Position numbers and translations under genes: made by a program. Under the pieces are notes generated by a model. The model saw only the letters and a program-made list of their open reading frames with translations, searched no databases and was not told where the DNA came from. A stretch of 64,000 nucleotides of DNA from MFD04716-140 sp963703125 (GTDB lineage Bacteria; Bacteroidota; Bacteroidia; Flavobacteriales; Flavobacteriaceae). This document shows, one piece after another, positions 16,582-26,805 of this stretch (position 1 is its first letter; every line of letters starts with the position of its first letter). The stretch is taken from contig OY969790.1 of the NCBI GenBank assembly GCA_963703125.1, forward strand, positions 248,001-312,000, in the 5' to 3' direction.

Positions 16582-19500
16582 ATGAGTTTTATAAATTCAG
16601 TACTGAAGGTTTTCGTTGGCGACAAATCGCAAAAAGATGTAAAGGAACTTCAACCTCTGGTAAATAAAATAAAATCATTCGAAGCAGACCTAGAGGCACT
16701 CAGTCATGACGATTTACGTGCCAAAACCGCTGAATTCAAACTAAAAATCAAAGAAAATGGCAAGGAGGTAAATGACAAAATTGCCAAACTTCAAGAAGAA
16801 GTAATTACCTCTACCGACATTGATAAGAATGAAGACCTCTACGCGGAAATTGACAAGTTAAAGGAGGACGCATACAAGATATCCCAAGACACCTTAAATG
16901 AAATACTACCTGAGGCATTTGCGGTAGTTCGCGAAACCGCGAAACGCTTTGTTCAAAATGAAACACTTAAGGTAAAAGCAAATGAATTTGACCGTAAAAT
17001 TTCAGGTGACAAGGATTACGTTTCTTTGGATGGCGACCATGCAATATGGCAAAATTCTTGGGATGCGGCAGGCAAGGCCATTACTTGGGACATGGTCCAT
17101 TACGACGTTCAACTAATAGGTGGTATCGCCTTACATCAAGGGAAAATTGCGGAAATGCAAACGGGGGAAGGTAAAACACTAGTAGCTACTTTACCTTTAT
17201 ATCTGAACGCATTGTCAGGAAAAGGAACCCATTTGGTAACAGTAAACGATTATCTGGCCAAGCGGGACAGTGCCTGGATGGCCCCTATATTTGAATTCCA
17301 TGGACTTTCAATAGACTGTATTGACAAGCACAAGCCCAATTCCGAAGGAAGAAGGGCAGCTTATAATGCGGACATTACGTACGGCACCAACAACGAATTT
17401 GGTTTCGATTATTTGAGGGATAACATGGCACATACGCCAAAGGACCTTCGTTCAAAGACCCCATCATTTCGCGATTGTGGACGAAGTAGATTCCGTTTTG
17501 GTCGATGATGCCCGAACCCCATTGATTATATCGGGTCCAGTACCTGAAGGTGATCGCCATGAATTCAACGAGTTGAAACCAAAGGTCGCCGATATTGTTC
17601 AGAAACAAAGAAATCATTTGACCGGTGTTTTGGCAGAGGCAAAGAAATTAATAGCTGAGGGTGATACAAAAGAGGGCGGTTTCCTGCTGCTTAGAGTTCA
17701 TAGGGGTTTACCTAAAAACAAGGCACTTATTAAGTTCTTAAGTGAAGAAGGCAACAAACAATTACTTCAAAAGACCGAGAATTTTTACATGCAGGATAAC
17801 AATCGAGAAATGCCAAAGGTAGATGAGGATTTGTTATTCGTAATCGATGAAAAAAATAATCAGATTGAGCTTACCGACAAGGGTGTTGATTACATTTCTG
17901 GAGAACAGAACCGAGATTTCTTTGTAATGCCCGATATTGGAGGGGAAATTGCAAAAATTGAACAACAAAATCTAGAAATAGAACAAGAGGCCGAACTGAA
18001 GGAAGAACTTTTCAAAGATTTCACCGTAAAAAGTGAACGTATACATACCATGAGCCAATTATTAAAGGCCTATACTCTTTTTGAAAAGGATGTGGAGTAT
18101 GTAGTAATGGAGAATAAAGTGCTAATAGTTGATGAACAAACAGGCCGTATAATGGACGGTCGAAGATATTCTGATGGACTTCACCAAGCTATTGAGGCCA
18201 AAGAAAATGTAAAAATCGAGGCGCTGACCCAGACCTTTGCCACCGTTACATTACAGAATTATTTTAGAATGTACCGCAAGCTGGCGGGGATGACCGGTAC
18301 TGCGGTTACCGAAGCAGGCGAATTTTGGGAAATATATAAGTTGGACGTCATGGAAATTCCAACCAACCGTCCCATTGCCCGTGAGGATAGAAATGATTTG
18401 ATCTACAAGACCAAGCGTGAAAAATACAATGCCATAATTGAGGAAGTTACCAAACTTTCGCAAGCTGGCAGACCTGTACTTATTGGTACAACTTCGGTAG
18501 AAATTTCTGAACTGTTGTCTCGAATGTTGACCATTCGAAAAGTAGAACACAATGTATTGAATGCAAAGCTTCATAAAAAGGAAGCGGATGTAGTTGCCGA
18601 AGCTGGCAAACCTGGTGTTGTCACCATTGCAACCAACATGGCAGGTCGCGGTACGGATATTAAGCTGACCGAGGAAGTGAAGAAATCTGGCGGATTGGCA
18701 ATCGTTGGTACAGAAAGACACGATTCAAGAAGGGTCGACAGGCAGTTACGGGGACGTTCAGGTCGTCAGGGAGATCCAGGAAGCTCACAATTCTATGTGT
18801 CCCTGGAAGACAACTTAATGCGTTTGTTCGGCTCGGACCGCGTTGCTAAAATGATGGATAGGATGGGCCTTGAAGAGGGTGAGGTTATACAGCACTCAAT
18901 GATGACCAAATCCATAGAACGTGCACAGAAAAAAGTTGAGGAGAACAACTTTGGTGTGCGTAAACGACTTCTGGAATACGATGACGTAATGAACGCCCAA
19001 AGAGAGGTTGTTTACAAAAGACGTCGACATGCACTACAAGGAGATAGGCTAAAGGTTGATATCGCCAATATGGTCTATGACACTTGTGAGGTCATTGCGG
19101 ACACCAATAAATCGGCTAGTGATTACAAAAATTTCGAGTTTGAACTAATCAAGTATTTCTCGATTACCTCGCCAATAACCGAACAAGATTTTGCAAGATT
19201 AGGGGTTCAAGAAATTGCGGGTACTGTTTATAAAACGGCATACGAGCATTACAAAAACAAAATGGAAAGGAATGCGCAAACAGCTTTCCCGGTCATAAAA
19301 AAGGTATATGAGGATAATGCCAACAAATTTGAGCGTATCGTGGTTCCATTTACAGATGGAATTAAAAGCTTAAACGTAGTTACCAATTTAAAAGAGGCGT
19401 ATGAGAGTGGTGGAAAGCAATTAGTGACCGATTTTGAAAAAAACATTACCCTGGCAATTATTGATGATGCCTGGAAATCGCATTTACGAAAAATGGATGA

Positions 19501-19945
19501 GCTCAAACAGTCCGTTCAGTTGGCAGTACACGAACAAAAAGATCCTTTATTGATTTATAAGTTCGAAGCCTTTGAACTTTTTAAAGGGATGATTGATAAA
19601 GTGAACAAAGAGGTCGTTTCATTTTTGTTCAAAGGTGAATTGCCATCTGCCAACCCCAATGAGATTCATGAAGAAAGAAATTTACAAAGACCTAAAGAAA
19701 ATTTAAAAACAACCAAGGACGAAATTCCGAATAGTGATGAATTGGCATCCAGGAATAGGGCCGCTGGCCAGACCCAAGGACAGCGTCCACAAATAACCGA
19801 AACCATCACTAGGGAACGACCAAAAATTGGGCGTAACGACAAAGTAACTATTAAAAATGTAATGTCCGGGGAAAGTAAGACCGTTAAATACAAGCAGGCC
19901 GAGCCCTTGTTGGACAATGGTGGTTGGGTGTTGACCGAAGACTAG
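16582..19945 (+). CDS. secA: Preprotein translocase ATPase SecA, interrupted by a 1-nt insertion
   Basis: Two frames (16582-17508 and 17477-19945) make one SecA of about 1,120 residues, the length usual in Bacteroidota. Visible: Walker A in EMQTGEGKTLVATLP (about 195), TVNDYLAKRDSAWM, GTNNEFGFDYLRDNMAH, the DEVDSVLVDDARTPLIISGP block just after the break, TNMAGRGTDIKL, and GRSGRQGDPGSS. Removing one T near 17446-17448 restores PKDLVQRPHHFAIVDEVDS. The C-terminus ends without the zinc-binding Cys cluster, as in other flavobacteria. SecA drives Sec export and is essential, so the break is most likely a sequencing error. The cell's protein should be intact. Confidence 0.9.
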
Positions 19946-19966
19946 TATAAGCATAAAATTTAATGG

Positions 19967-19999
19967 AAAAACGGCGACCGGACTGGTTGGCCGTTTTTT
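19967..19999 (+). terminator. Intrinsic terminator after secA
   Basis: AAAACGGC...GCCGTTTTTT closes a stem with an inner ACC/GGT extension, followed by six T. It lies about 20 bp after the secA stop. Confidence 0.85.
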
Positions 20000-20132
20000 G
20001 TTATATTGACGTGAAATTTCCAAACTTTAAAAAAAAGTGACTTTCTATTTAGAATATGTACTTTTATGAAAGAATAAACATGACTAATTTTACATAAAGT
20101 TTAGCTCAACCCTCTCATTTATAATTTTTACT

Positions 20133-21347
20133 ATGGAAAGTTCAACCATTGATGTAGAGCGACTAAAAGATAAAATTGATTTAGTACAGCGGGTTAACTA
20201 CATCTCTTCCATTCTTGCCGTAATTTTCTCCGGGGTCTGTTATTTTCTTTTGAAGATTATTTATGTTGTACCTCTTGTATTTCTTGTTTTTGGAATCTTC
20301 AATCTGGTAAACACACTTGTTTTTAGATACCATAATAATCTTTCGCTAACCTATAATGTTTCTTCCATTGCCGCACTTATTAGTGCATTGACCATTACTT
20401 TATATACAGGTGGTATTTCTAGTCCTTTTATATTCACATTGGCCCTGATTGTATTTGCCGGGTATGTTACAACCAGGCAATATGGACAAGTGTATTTAAA
20501 CCTCATTTTCTTTTTGGTCATCTTAATCTATTCTCAAAGCTTGCCTGAATTTAGCTTTACCGAGAATGTAGTGCCCGAAAAATCGCAGAATATGTTCAAT
20601 TTATTGTCCGTTTTATTTTCGGTTTACCTTTTGGGAAGTGTCTTTGGGAAAAATTTACTAAGAACCCACCATAGGCTTTACAGGTCAAAAATGGAAGTTG
20701 CCCAACAGGCCAAAGAGCGGGAGATTCTTTTAAAGGAAATTCATCATAGGGTAAAAAATAATCTTCAAACCGTATCAAGCTTATTGAGCTTGCAATCACG
20801 AAGTATAGAAGATAAGCAGATGAAAAATTTGATAAAGAGCAGCCAGAACAGGGTAATCTCCATGGCAATGGTACATGAAATGCTCTATATGCGGGATGAC
20901 CTTGCAAAAATTGAATATAGGTCCTATGTGCAGGAACTCAGCGAATATTTGATCCGCTCGCTAAAAGGCGCCAACAATCATGTGAAATTGAATATCGAGA
21001 TCAATGACATTAAACTCGGAATCGATACGGCCATTCCTCTGGGGTTACTCATCAATGAAACGATCACCAATGCGCTTAAATATGGAATAAAGGATGACTG
21101 TGAGGGTGAAATCAATATCGAGTTGACGCAAGGCGAGAAATCAAATTACATACTGACCATTGGTGACAATGGCGTAGGTTTCCCAGAGGATATCAATCAC
21201 AAGACCACTAAATCCTTAGGGCTCAAACTAATCCATAACCTAGCTAGGCAATTGGAAGGTAGCATTGATAGAGATTGTACGAAACCAGGTACCTATTATA
21301 CCGTAAAGTTCAAAGAAGTACGCCCAAAACTTCATTCCGTCGCTTAG
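20133..21347 (+). CDS. Membrane sensor histidine kinase (HisKA_2 type)
   Basis: The 404-residue protein has about six N-terminal membrane helices (residues 22-172, no large sensor loop) and a short coiled linker. The phosphoacceptor region EIHHRVKNNLQTVSSLLSLQ has its His at about 204. The ATPase domain has N box NETITNALKYG and G1 box IGDNGVGFPE. The HisKA_2 family with HRVKNNLQ is common in Bacteroidota and usually signals to a LytTR or NarL-type regulator. No response regulator adjoins it, so it is an orphan here. The membrane-embedded sensor suggests a lipid-phase or envelope stimulus. Confidence 0.88.
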   Translation: MESSTIDVERLKDKIDLVQRVNYISSILAVIFSGVCYFLLKIIYVVPLVFLVFGIFNLVNTLVFRYHNNLSLTYNVSSIAALISALTITLYTGGISSPFIFTLALIVFAGYVTTRQYGQVYLNLIFFLVILIYSQSLPEFSFTENVVPEKSQNMFNLLSVLFSVYLLGSVFGKNLLRTHHRLYRSKMEVAQQAKEREILLKEIHHRVKNNLQTVSSLLSLQSRSIEDKQMKNLIKSSQNRVISMAMVHEMLYMRDDLAKIEYRSYVQELSEYLIRSLKGANNHVKLNIEINDIKLGIDTAIPLGLLINETITNALKYGIKDDCEGEINIELTQGEKSNYILTIGDNGVGFPEDINHKTTKSLGLKLIHNLARQLEGSIDRDCTKPGTYYTVKFKEVRPKLHSVA

Positions 21348-21457
21348 AAAGCATCTTGTATTTCCATAAATTTCTGCCTACATTTTACCAAATTTAGTCC
21401 TTCAGTCTTCTGATATTTTATCCCTATATTTATTCAGCTAATTCAAAATAAATTTAG

Positions 21458-23989
21458 ATGGTTCAAAGACTTTTACTCCTATTGTGCTTTTGCTGTTTTT
21501 CCTTATCTGGGCAAGATTACTTCCTAAAAAAATATCAACCCTTTAATACGGCTATCCCCGCACCAGAAAAGTTTCTTGGGTATGGAATCGGCGCACGCCA
21601 TACGAGACATGATCTTATAGTTGCTTATTTAGAAAAGTTGGCCGAAGTCTCAGATAGAGCTTCGATTCATTATTATGGAAAAACACATGAAGGACGAAAA
21701 CTGGTCATGTTGACTATAACAACTCCCGAAAACTTGTCCGATCTCGCAAATATAAAACAGCAGCATCTGCTTTTCACCGATCCCAATAAAAGTGTCGGCA
21801 ATTACGATGATGTCCCTGTTTTTATAAATCTGGCATATAATGTTCACGGTAATGAGCCTTCAAGTTCCGAAGCCGCCCTTTTATCTGCTTACACGTTTGC
21901 CGCATCAAACAGTCCAGAAATATTGAAATATCTAAAAAACTCGGTAATTTTTATAGATCCCACCATAAATCCCGACGGACGCGATCGACATACCCAATGG
22001 GTGAATAGTTACCAAGGCACACCAGAAGTTGCAGATCCCCAAGATGCCGAGCATAATGAGTATTGGCCTGGTGGGCGTACAAATCATTTTTGGTTCGATC
22101 TTAACAGAGATTGGCTTTTGGCAGTTAATCCAGAAAGTCAAGGCAAATTAAACTGGTACCACGAATGGTACCCAAATGTTGTGACCGATTTTCATGAAAT
22201 GGGAAGTCAGAGCACCTACTTTTTTGAACCCATGAAGACAAATGGATCTTTGGAACCAATTATGCCCAAGGAAAATTATGAAGATTTAAACAATTTGTTC
22301 GGGGATTATTTTTCGAAGGCCTTGGACAGTATTGGTTCCTTATATTTTACAAAAGAGGTTTTTGACGGCACATACCCTGGGTACGGGTCTTCCTATCCCG
22401 ATCTGCAAGGGGGCCTAGGACTCCTGTTCGAACAGGCGAGTTCCAGAGGGCATCGACAAACCACGGAATTTGGCGAGATTACATTCCCATTTACCATCCG
22501 CAATCAATTTACTTCAAGTATTACTACAGTTAAGGCAGCCGTTGAAAATAAGGCGCTTTTGCGAAAGTACCAGCAAGATTTTTTCAAAAGTGCCATCTTG
22601 AATCCTTCCAAAACGAAGATTCGCGGATATTCTTTTGGGGATGTTCATGATCAAAATAGAACCAAAGCTTTCATTGATAAGCTATTGCTACATCGCATTG
22701 AGGTTTATAAATCAGGAAACTCATTTGTGGTACCCACCAAACAAAATCAATATCGCATGGTCCAAACTATGTTCGAGACCTATAAAAAATATAGGGATAG
22801 CGTGTATTACGATGCCTCCGCATGGTCGGTCGCAAACTTCTATAATATGAAGTACAAACCCGTAACATCGTTAAACTTGGGCGAGAAAATTACTTCAACG
22901 GATAATTTAATTGAGATTGATCCGGTTCAAAAATCAAATTATGCCTATTTGATTGGATGGAACGACTATAATGCGCCGGCAACACTAAATTTTCTTCAAG
23001 AAAATGGACTGGTAATTTCAAATTCTTCCAAACCATTTACGGCAAGGGTAGAATCAAAAGCCATGAAGTTCGGTTATGGTACCCTTATGATTCCCGTAAG
23101 TCTGCAAAAGAAAAATTCTGACGAAGTATTTGAACTTTTACAAAAGGCGCAAGGGAAATTCAAAGTACCTATGTATGCAGTTGATTCAGGATATAATCTA
23201 GAGGGTGTCGACTTAGGAAGTCGATTTATTACACCGTTGGAAAAGACTAAGGCTGTAATGCTTATTGGCAATGGCATCAGCTATACTGAAGCAGGTGAGG
23301 TTTGGCATTTGCTTGACACACGGGTGCACATGCCAATTACAAAAATTCCGTTACGCAATTTTGAACGTGTAGATTTTGACAAGTACAATACCCTTGTTAT
23401 GGTTTCTGGCAATTACTCCCTGACGGATAAACAGCAGGATAAAATAAAAACTTGGGTGAGCAAAGGAAATACACTTATTACGATTGGAACTGCTTCTAAA
23501 TGGGCCATTGAAAAAAAGATGGTAGTCGAAAAGTTGACGACGGGTTTAAAAGATTCTACAAAAATAGATACCACCAATGTTATCCGAAAACCGTATGTAG
23601 ATGCGGAAGAAAATATTGGGAAAGAAAGTATTGGAGGCGTTATTTTGAAGGTAGATATAGATACAACCCACCCATTGGCTTTTGGTTATCATGACCGATC
23701 AATTCCTATCTATAAAAATAACGAAGTTTGGTTGGCCCCGAGCAAGAATGAATATGCCACAGTAAATAAATATAGTGCCGATGCCCATATTGATGGTTTT
23801 ATTACCGAAAAAAACATGAAAGAATTTGTAAAGCCCTCGGCTTCTTTGATTGTATCTAAATTGGGAAGTGGTCGCGTAATACTTTTTGCGGACAATCCAA
23901 ATTTTAGGGGTTCTTGGTATGGTACGAATCGACTCTTTCTTAATGCCATATTCCTAGGAAAATTGATTGAAGTTCCTAGTACTCCTTAA
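21458..23989 (+). CDS. M14 family zinc carboxypeptidase, secreted
   Basis: The 843-residue protein has a signal peptide (LLLLLCFCCFSLSGQ). The M14 catalytic domain follows at about residues 40-380: zinc ligands in NVHGNEPSSSE (HxxE), a substrate-site NPDGRDRHTQW, a third ligand His in TDFHEMGSQST, and the catalytic Glu in TEFGEITFPF. The C-terminal half (about 480-840) is a class I glutamine-amidotransferase-like region (MLIGNGISYTEAGEVWHL), a pairing I recall for large Bacteroidota M14 proteins. It likely trims peptides in the periplasm or outside. A similar exported amidohydrolase follows 55 bp later. Confidence 0.85.
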   Translation: MVQRLLLLLCFCCFSLSGQDYFLKKYQPFNTAIPAPEKFLGYGIGARHTRHDLIVAYLEKLAEVSDRASIHYYGKTHEGRKLVMLTITTPENLSDLANIKQQHLLFTDPNKSVGNYDDVPVFINLAYNVHGNEPSSSEAALLSAYTFAASNSPEILKYLKNSVIFIDPTINPDGRDRHTQWVNSYQGTPEVADPQDAEHNEYWPGGRTNHFWFDLNRDWLLAVNPESQGKLNWYHEWYPNVVTDFHEMGSQSTYFFEPMKTNGSLEPIMPKENYEDLNNLFGDYFSKALDSIGSLYFTKEVFDGTYPGYGSSYPDLQGGLGLLFEQASSRGHRQTTEFGEITFPFTIRNQFTSSITTVKAAVENKALLRKYQQDFFKSAILNPSKTKIRGYSFGDVHDQNRTKAFIDKLLLHRIEVYKSGNSFVVPTKQNQYRMVQTMFETYKKYRDSVYYDASAWSVANFYNMKYKPVTSLNLGEKITSTDNLIEIDPVQKSNYAYLIGWNDYNAPATLNFLQENGLVISNSSKPFTARVESKAMKFGYGTLMIPVSLQKKNSDEVFELLQKAQGKFKVPMYAVDSGYNLEGVDLGSRFITPLEKTKAVMLIGNGISYTEAGEVWHLLDTRVHMPITKIPLRNFERVDFDKYNTLVMVSGNYSLTDKQQDKIKTWVSKGNTLITIGTASKWAIEKKMVVEKLTTGLKDSTKIDTTNVIRKPYVDAEENIGKESIGGVILKVDIDTTHPLAFGYHDRSIPIYKNNEVWLAPSKNEYATVNKYSADAHIDGFITEKNMKEFVKPSASLIVSKLGSGRVILFADNPNFRGSWYGTNRLFLNAIFLGKLIEVPSTP

Positions 23990-24043
23990 AAATTTTAAAA
24001 AACTAATTGACCAAAGTTTAAATAAATAACTAAAACCTTCAAA

Positions 24044-25615
24044 ATGAAAAAACGTTCCGCATTCCTCACAATAACCCTAATGCTCTTGAGTTTTACAATG
24101 ATGTTTGCTCAAAGTATTTTGGGCGATGGGCCACATTCACAACTCATAATTAGAGGGATCACGCTAATTAATGGAAATGGAGCGCCCCCCCAAGGTCCTA
24201 TGGATATTGTGGTTGAAAACAATATTATCAAAAAAATTGAAATGATCGGATATCCCGGTGTGCCCATTGACGAATCTAAAAGACCCAAACTGAAGTCGGG
24301 TGGTAAAGAACTCAATTGTAATGGCATGTATTTAATGCCCGGTTTCATTGATATGCATACCCATATCGGTGGTGAATCTCAAGGCGCGAGTCCAGAATAT
24401 GTTTTCAAACTGTGGATGGGGCATGGAGTTACTACCGTTCGAGAAGTTGGCGGACCGGGAGTTGAATGGACTCTTGACCTTAAGAAAAAAATCAACAACA
24501 AGGAAATGGTAGGTCCTCGTATATACACCCATACTTTTTTCGGGACGGGAAGTAATGAAGAAATAAGTACGCCGGACATGGCACGCGCCTGGGTACGGGA
24601 AAATGCAAAAAAAGGAGCGGATGGGATTAAATTTTTAGGAGCTCCGCCAGAAATTATGTCCGCGGCACTGGATGAAAACAAGAAGCTGGGATTGCGTTCG
24701 TCTTGCCATCATGCACAATTAGATGTTGCCAGATGGAACGTATTGCACTCGGCCCGTGCAGGACTTACCAGTATGGAACACTGGTACGGACTTCCGGAGG
24801 CTCTTTTTGAAGATCGTACGGTTCAAGATTACCCGTTAAACTATAATTATGCCAACGAGCAGAACCGATTTGAATATGCCGGTAAACTATGGGTACAGGC
24901 TGCCAAACCATACTCCGAACACTGGAACAAGGTAATGGATGAACTGCTTTCCCTAGATTTTACCTTAGACCCAACATTTAATATTTACGAGGCCAGTCGG
25001 GATCTACAAGGTGCAAGAAGAGCCGAATGGCATGAAGATTATACAATGCCCTCTCTATGGGAGTTTTACCAGCCGAGTAAAATTTCACATGGCAGTTACT
25101 GGCATGATTGGGGCACGGAACAAGAAGTAGCTTGGAAGGAAAATTATAACTTATGGATGACCTTTATCAATGAATACAAAAACAGAGGTGGTCGCGTTAC
25201 CACGGGATCCGATTCAGGCTTCATTTTCCAATTATATGGTTTTGCCTATATCCGTGAACTAGAACTTCTAAGAGAAGCTGGTTTTCATCCTCTTGAAGTC
25301 ATTCGGGCCGCTACCTTGAACGGAGCTGAGGCCTTAGGGGTAGATAACAAGTTGGGCACAGTAGCCGTGGGGAAATTGGCCGACTTCGTCGTAGTGGAAG
25401 AAAATCCTTTAAGGAATTTGAAAGTGTTATACGGAACTGGTGCTATCCGTTTGACAGACGATAATAAGGTAGTCCGTGTAGGAGGTGTAAAATATACCAT
25501 TAAAGACGGAATAGTATATGATGCAAAAGCCTTGCTCGAGGATGTAAAAAAAATGGTTGCTGAAGAAAAGAACAAAACTGGATATAAAATTTTGCAGCCA
25601 GGAATTAAAGGCTAA
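24044..25615 (+). CDS. Secreted amidohydrolase family protein
   Basis: The 523-residue metal-dependent hydrolase has a signal peptide (TLMLLSFTMMFAQ). The HxH motif lies in PGFIDMHTHIGG (about residue 103-112), with further metal or catalytic residues in SSCHHAQLD, TSMEHWYG and TTGSDSGFIF. The C-terminal beta domain GTVAVGKLADFVVVEENP is the imidazolonepropionase-like ending. Substrates of this class are cyclic amides or dipeptides such as those split by prolidase-like enzymes. Placement 54 bp behind the M14 peptidase suggests a joint role in peptide breakdown. The substrate is unknown. Confidence 0.85.
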   Translation: MKKRSAFLTITLMLLSFTMMFAQSILGDGPHSQLIIRGITLINGNGAPPQGPMDIVVENNIIKKIEMIGYPGVPIDESKRPKLKSGGKELNCNGMYLMPGFIDMHTHIGGESQGASPEYVFKLWMGHGVTTVREVGGPGVEWTLDLKKKINNKEMVGPRIYTHTFFGTGSNEEISTPDMARAWVRENAKKGADGIKFLGAPPEIMSAALDENKKLGLRSSCHHAQLDVARWNVLHSARAGLTSMEHWYGLPEALFEDRTVQDYPLNYNYANEQNRFEYAGKLWVQAAKPYSEHWNKVMDELLSLDFTLDPTFNIYEASRDLQGARRAEWHEDYTMPSLWEFYQPSKISHGSYWHDWGTEQEVAWKENYNLWMTFINEYKNRGGRVTTGSDSGFIFQLYGFAYIRELELLREAGFHPLEVIRAATLNGAEALGVDNKLGTVAVGKLADFVVVEENPLRNLKVLYGTGAIRLTDDNKVVRVGGVKYTIKDGIVYDAKALLEDVKKMVAEEKNKTGYKILQPGIKG

Positions 25616-25643
25616 GTAAAAACCAAGAAGTCTTAAACGCAAG

Positions 25644-25680
25644 AAAGCTCCCTCTATTTAGAATAAAGGGAGCTTTTTTT
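25644..25680. terminator. Intrinsic terminator, probably bidirectional
   Basis: AAAGCTCCCT and AGGGAGCTTT form a 10-bp perfect stem around a 13-nt loop, followed by T8 on the plus strand and preceded by an A-run. It separates the amidohydrolase from convergent small genes. Confidence 0.88.
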
Positions 25681-25688
25681 TAACCGGT

Positions 25689-25802
25689 TTATCTTCGGTT
25701 TCTATGCCTTACCTCAACAACCTTTGCCTCTTGTCTTGGTTTATTGGTTGCAAAAAGCAGAACACTATATATTAATATGGGTATTGTAAATAGAATTATC
25801 AT
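25689..25802 (-). CDS. Possible small membrane protein (37 aa)
   Basis: An ATG at 25802 on the minus strand opens 37 residues. It is a hydrophobic stretch (IILFTIPILIYSVLLFA) followed by a basic tail (NKPRQEAKVVEVRHRNRR). Helix-then-positive-tail is the common plan of flavobacterial microproteins, and a strong terminator lies just beyond the stop. There is no homology evidence, so this remains a candidate. Confidence 0.35.
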   Translation of the reverse strand: MIILFTIPILIYSVLLFATNKPRQEAKVVEVRHRNRR

Positions 25803-25915
25803 AGTTGTTTTATTTATATGAAACTGCCATCATGGCGAATCTTGTTTATTGTTTTCAATGACTGTGCCAAACATTCTTTTCGAATGATAAAATAAGATGT
25901 TGCGTGGCCATTCAA

Positions 25916-26035
25916 CTATTTATTATTATTATTTACTGGTAAATCTAGAGGTCTTAAAACGCCTTTTGTCTTTGGGAACAATATGATATGCAATACCAAA
26001 AGGGCAATGGTTACAATAAGTGCAATTAAAATCAT
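25916..26035 (-). CDS. Possible small membrane protein (39 aa)
   Basis: The ATG at 26035 opens 39 residues. Residues 1-20 are one long hydrophobic helix (MILIALIVTIALLVLHIILF), then PKTKGVLRPLDLP and an Asn-rich end. It lies directly downstream of the small secreted protein gene on the same strand (48 bp), so it could share its transcript. The function is unknown, with no recognised family. Confidence 0.38.
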   Translation of the reverse strand: MILIALIVTIALLVLHIILFPKTKGVLRPLDLPVNNNNK

Positions 26036-26083
26036 AATCAAGTAGGTTTTTTTTAACTGGGGAGTTAAGGGTTAATTTTTGGG

Positions 26084-26341
26084 TTAAGCCAATTTGGCCT
26101 TATCGTTTTTGGTTCGGAAAGCCAAAGCTTTCTTCACTCGGGAGTTCTTAAACATGTATAATTGAGCTACTGTACTTTCTGTGTCAGTCTCCATCTTTTT
26201 GTCAACATCAACACCAAAAAAGCCAGCATCCAAAATAATACCCATTTCAGCAGATTGAATTTTATCATGACTTTCTATATTTTGAGCCAGAGCTGTTGCT
26301 CCGAAGGTTGTTACTAAAATCAAAGTTAAAAGCGTCTTCAT
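26084..26341 (-). CDS. Small secreted protein, divergent third paralog of the EMGI/VKK family
   Basis: The 85-residue product from the ATG at 26341 has a signal peptide (MKTLLTLILVTTFGATALAQ) and a mature part of about 65 residues. It shares with the twin genes at 33.8 and 35.7 kb the start MKTxxTLILV, an EMGI motif, an ExxT...LYxxK block and the ending VKKxLxFxTKxDxAKxA. The mature protein is highly charged and would be periplasmic or surface-exposed. I know no characterised member. The frame extends to 26386, but the alignment with the paralogs fixes this start. The same upstream repeat element is present. Confidence 0.7.
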   Translation of the reverse strand: MKTLLTLILVTTFGATALAQNIESHDKIQSAEMGIILDAGFFGVDVDKKMETDTESTVAQLYMFKNSRVKKALAFRTKNDKAKLA

Positions 26342-26414
26342 GTTATTCATTTGGGTTACATAAATATAACCCTGACAATAGACCATGTCTCAATGTAAGT
26401 CGCTGAAAAGCAAG

Positions 26415-26469
26415 TATTTTCGGTTAATGAAAGAAGTATGGATGAAACGTAAAAGTTCTTCGATAAACG
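26415..26469 (-). promoter_or_regulatory. Conserved triple-repeat upstream element (copy C)
   Basis: Plus-strand units are CGGTTAATG (26421-26429), GGATGAAACG (26440-26449) and CGATAAACG (26461-26469). Unit spacing from the first (20 and 41 bp) equals that in front of the two near-identical paralogs, and the distance to the start codon (80 bp) is also the same. Stepping of about 19-21 bp is two helical turns, as for LytTR-type regulators. Confidence 0.5.
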
Positions 26470-26581
26470 AATTTAGAACCAAAGTTAGATCAGCGAATAA
26501 AGTGGCCTTTTATCGCTAAAAATTGGGGCACTCAAGCCAACCAAGAATAAAAATTTCCATTTTTGATTCCATAGATTATAA

Positions 26582-26797
26582 AAGGATATTGGAACAGTTT
26601 TTACCTCATTGGGAATTGTAGCACTTATTTACACGGCCGAACTTTTTCTAAATGAGTCTGGAAGCACAAAAATGCCGATTGTATAATATGGCATTTTAGG
26701 AGCAGTATTTTTCTGCTCTGGGGATATAGGATCTAAAAGAAATATTAAAAGTACGTGGCAACACTTTACTTTACATCTTAATTGCAATTTTAAGTAG
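26582..26797 (+). pseudogene. Remnant of a small flavobacterial membrane protein gene
   Basis: The plus strand reads GTVFTSLGIVALIYTAELFL, then NESGSTKMPIV, a TAA stop, then YGILGAVFFCSGDIGSKRN. This matches the two-helix plan of a small (about 65-75 aa) membrane protein common in flavobacteria (GxxLTxxGIxxLIYAA...YGxLGxxFFxSGIxLV). Two lesions are visible: the stop codon, where a TTA Leu or similar would be expected, and a missing base at about 26589 that breaks the expected AAA-AGG-ATA-ATT-GGA start. Two independent faults in so short a gene favour real decay. It fills the 420-bp gap between the small secreted gene and the SDR gene. Confidence 0.5.
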
Positions 26798-26805
26798 ATT
26801 GATCA

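Noticed and set aside
17446..17476. Programmed ribosomal frameshift in secA
   Set aside because: No slippery heptamer or downstream structure at the site, and no SecA is known to need one; a read error is simpler.
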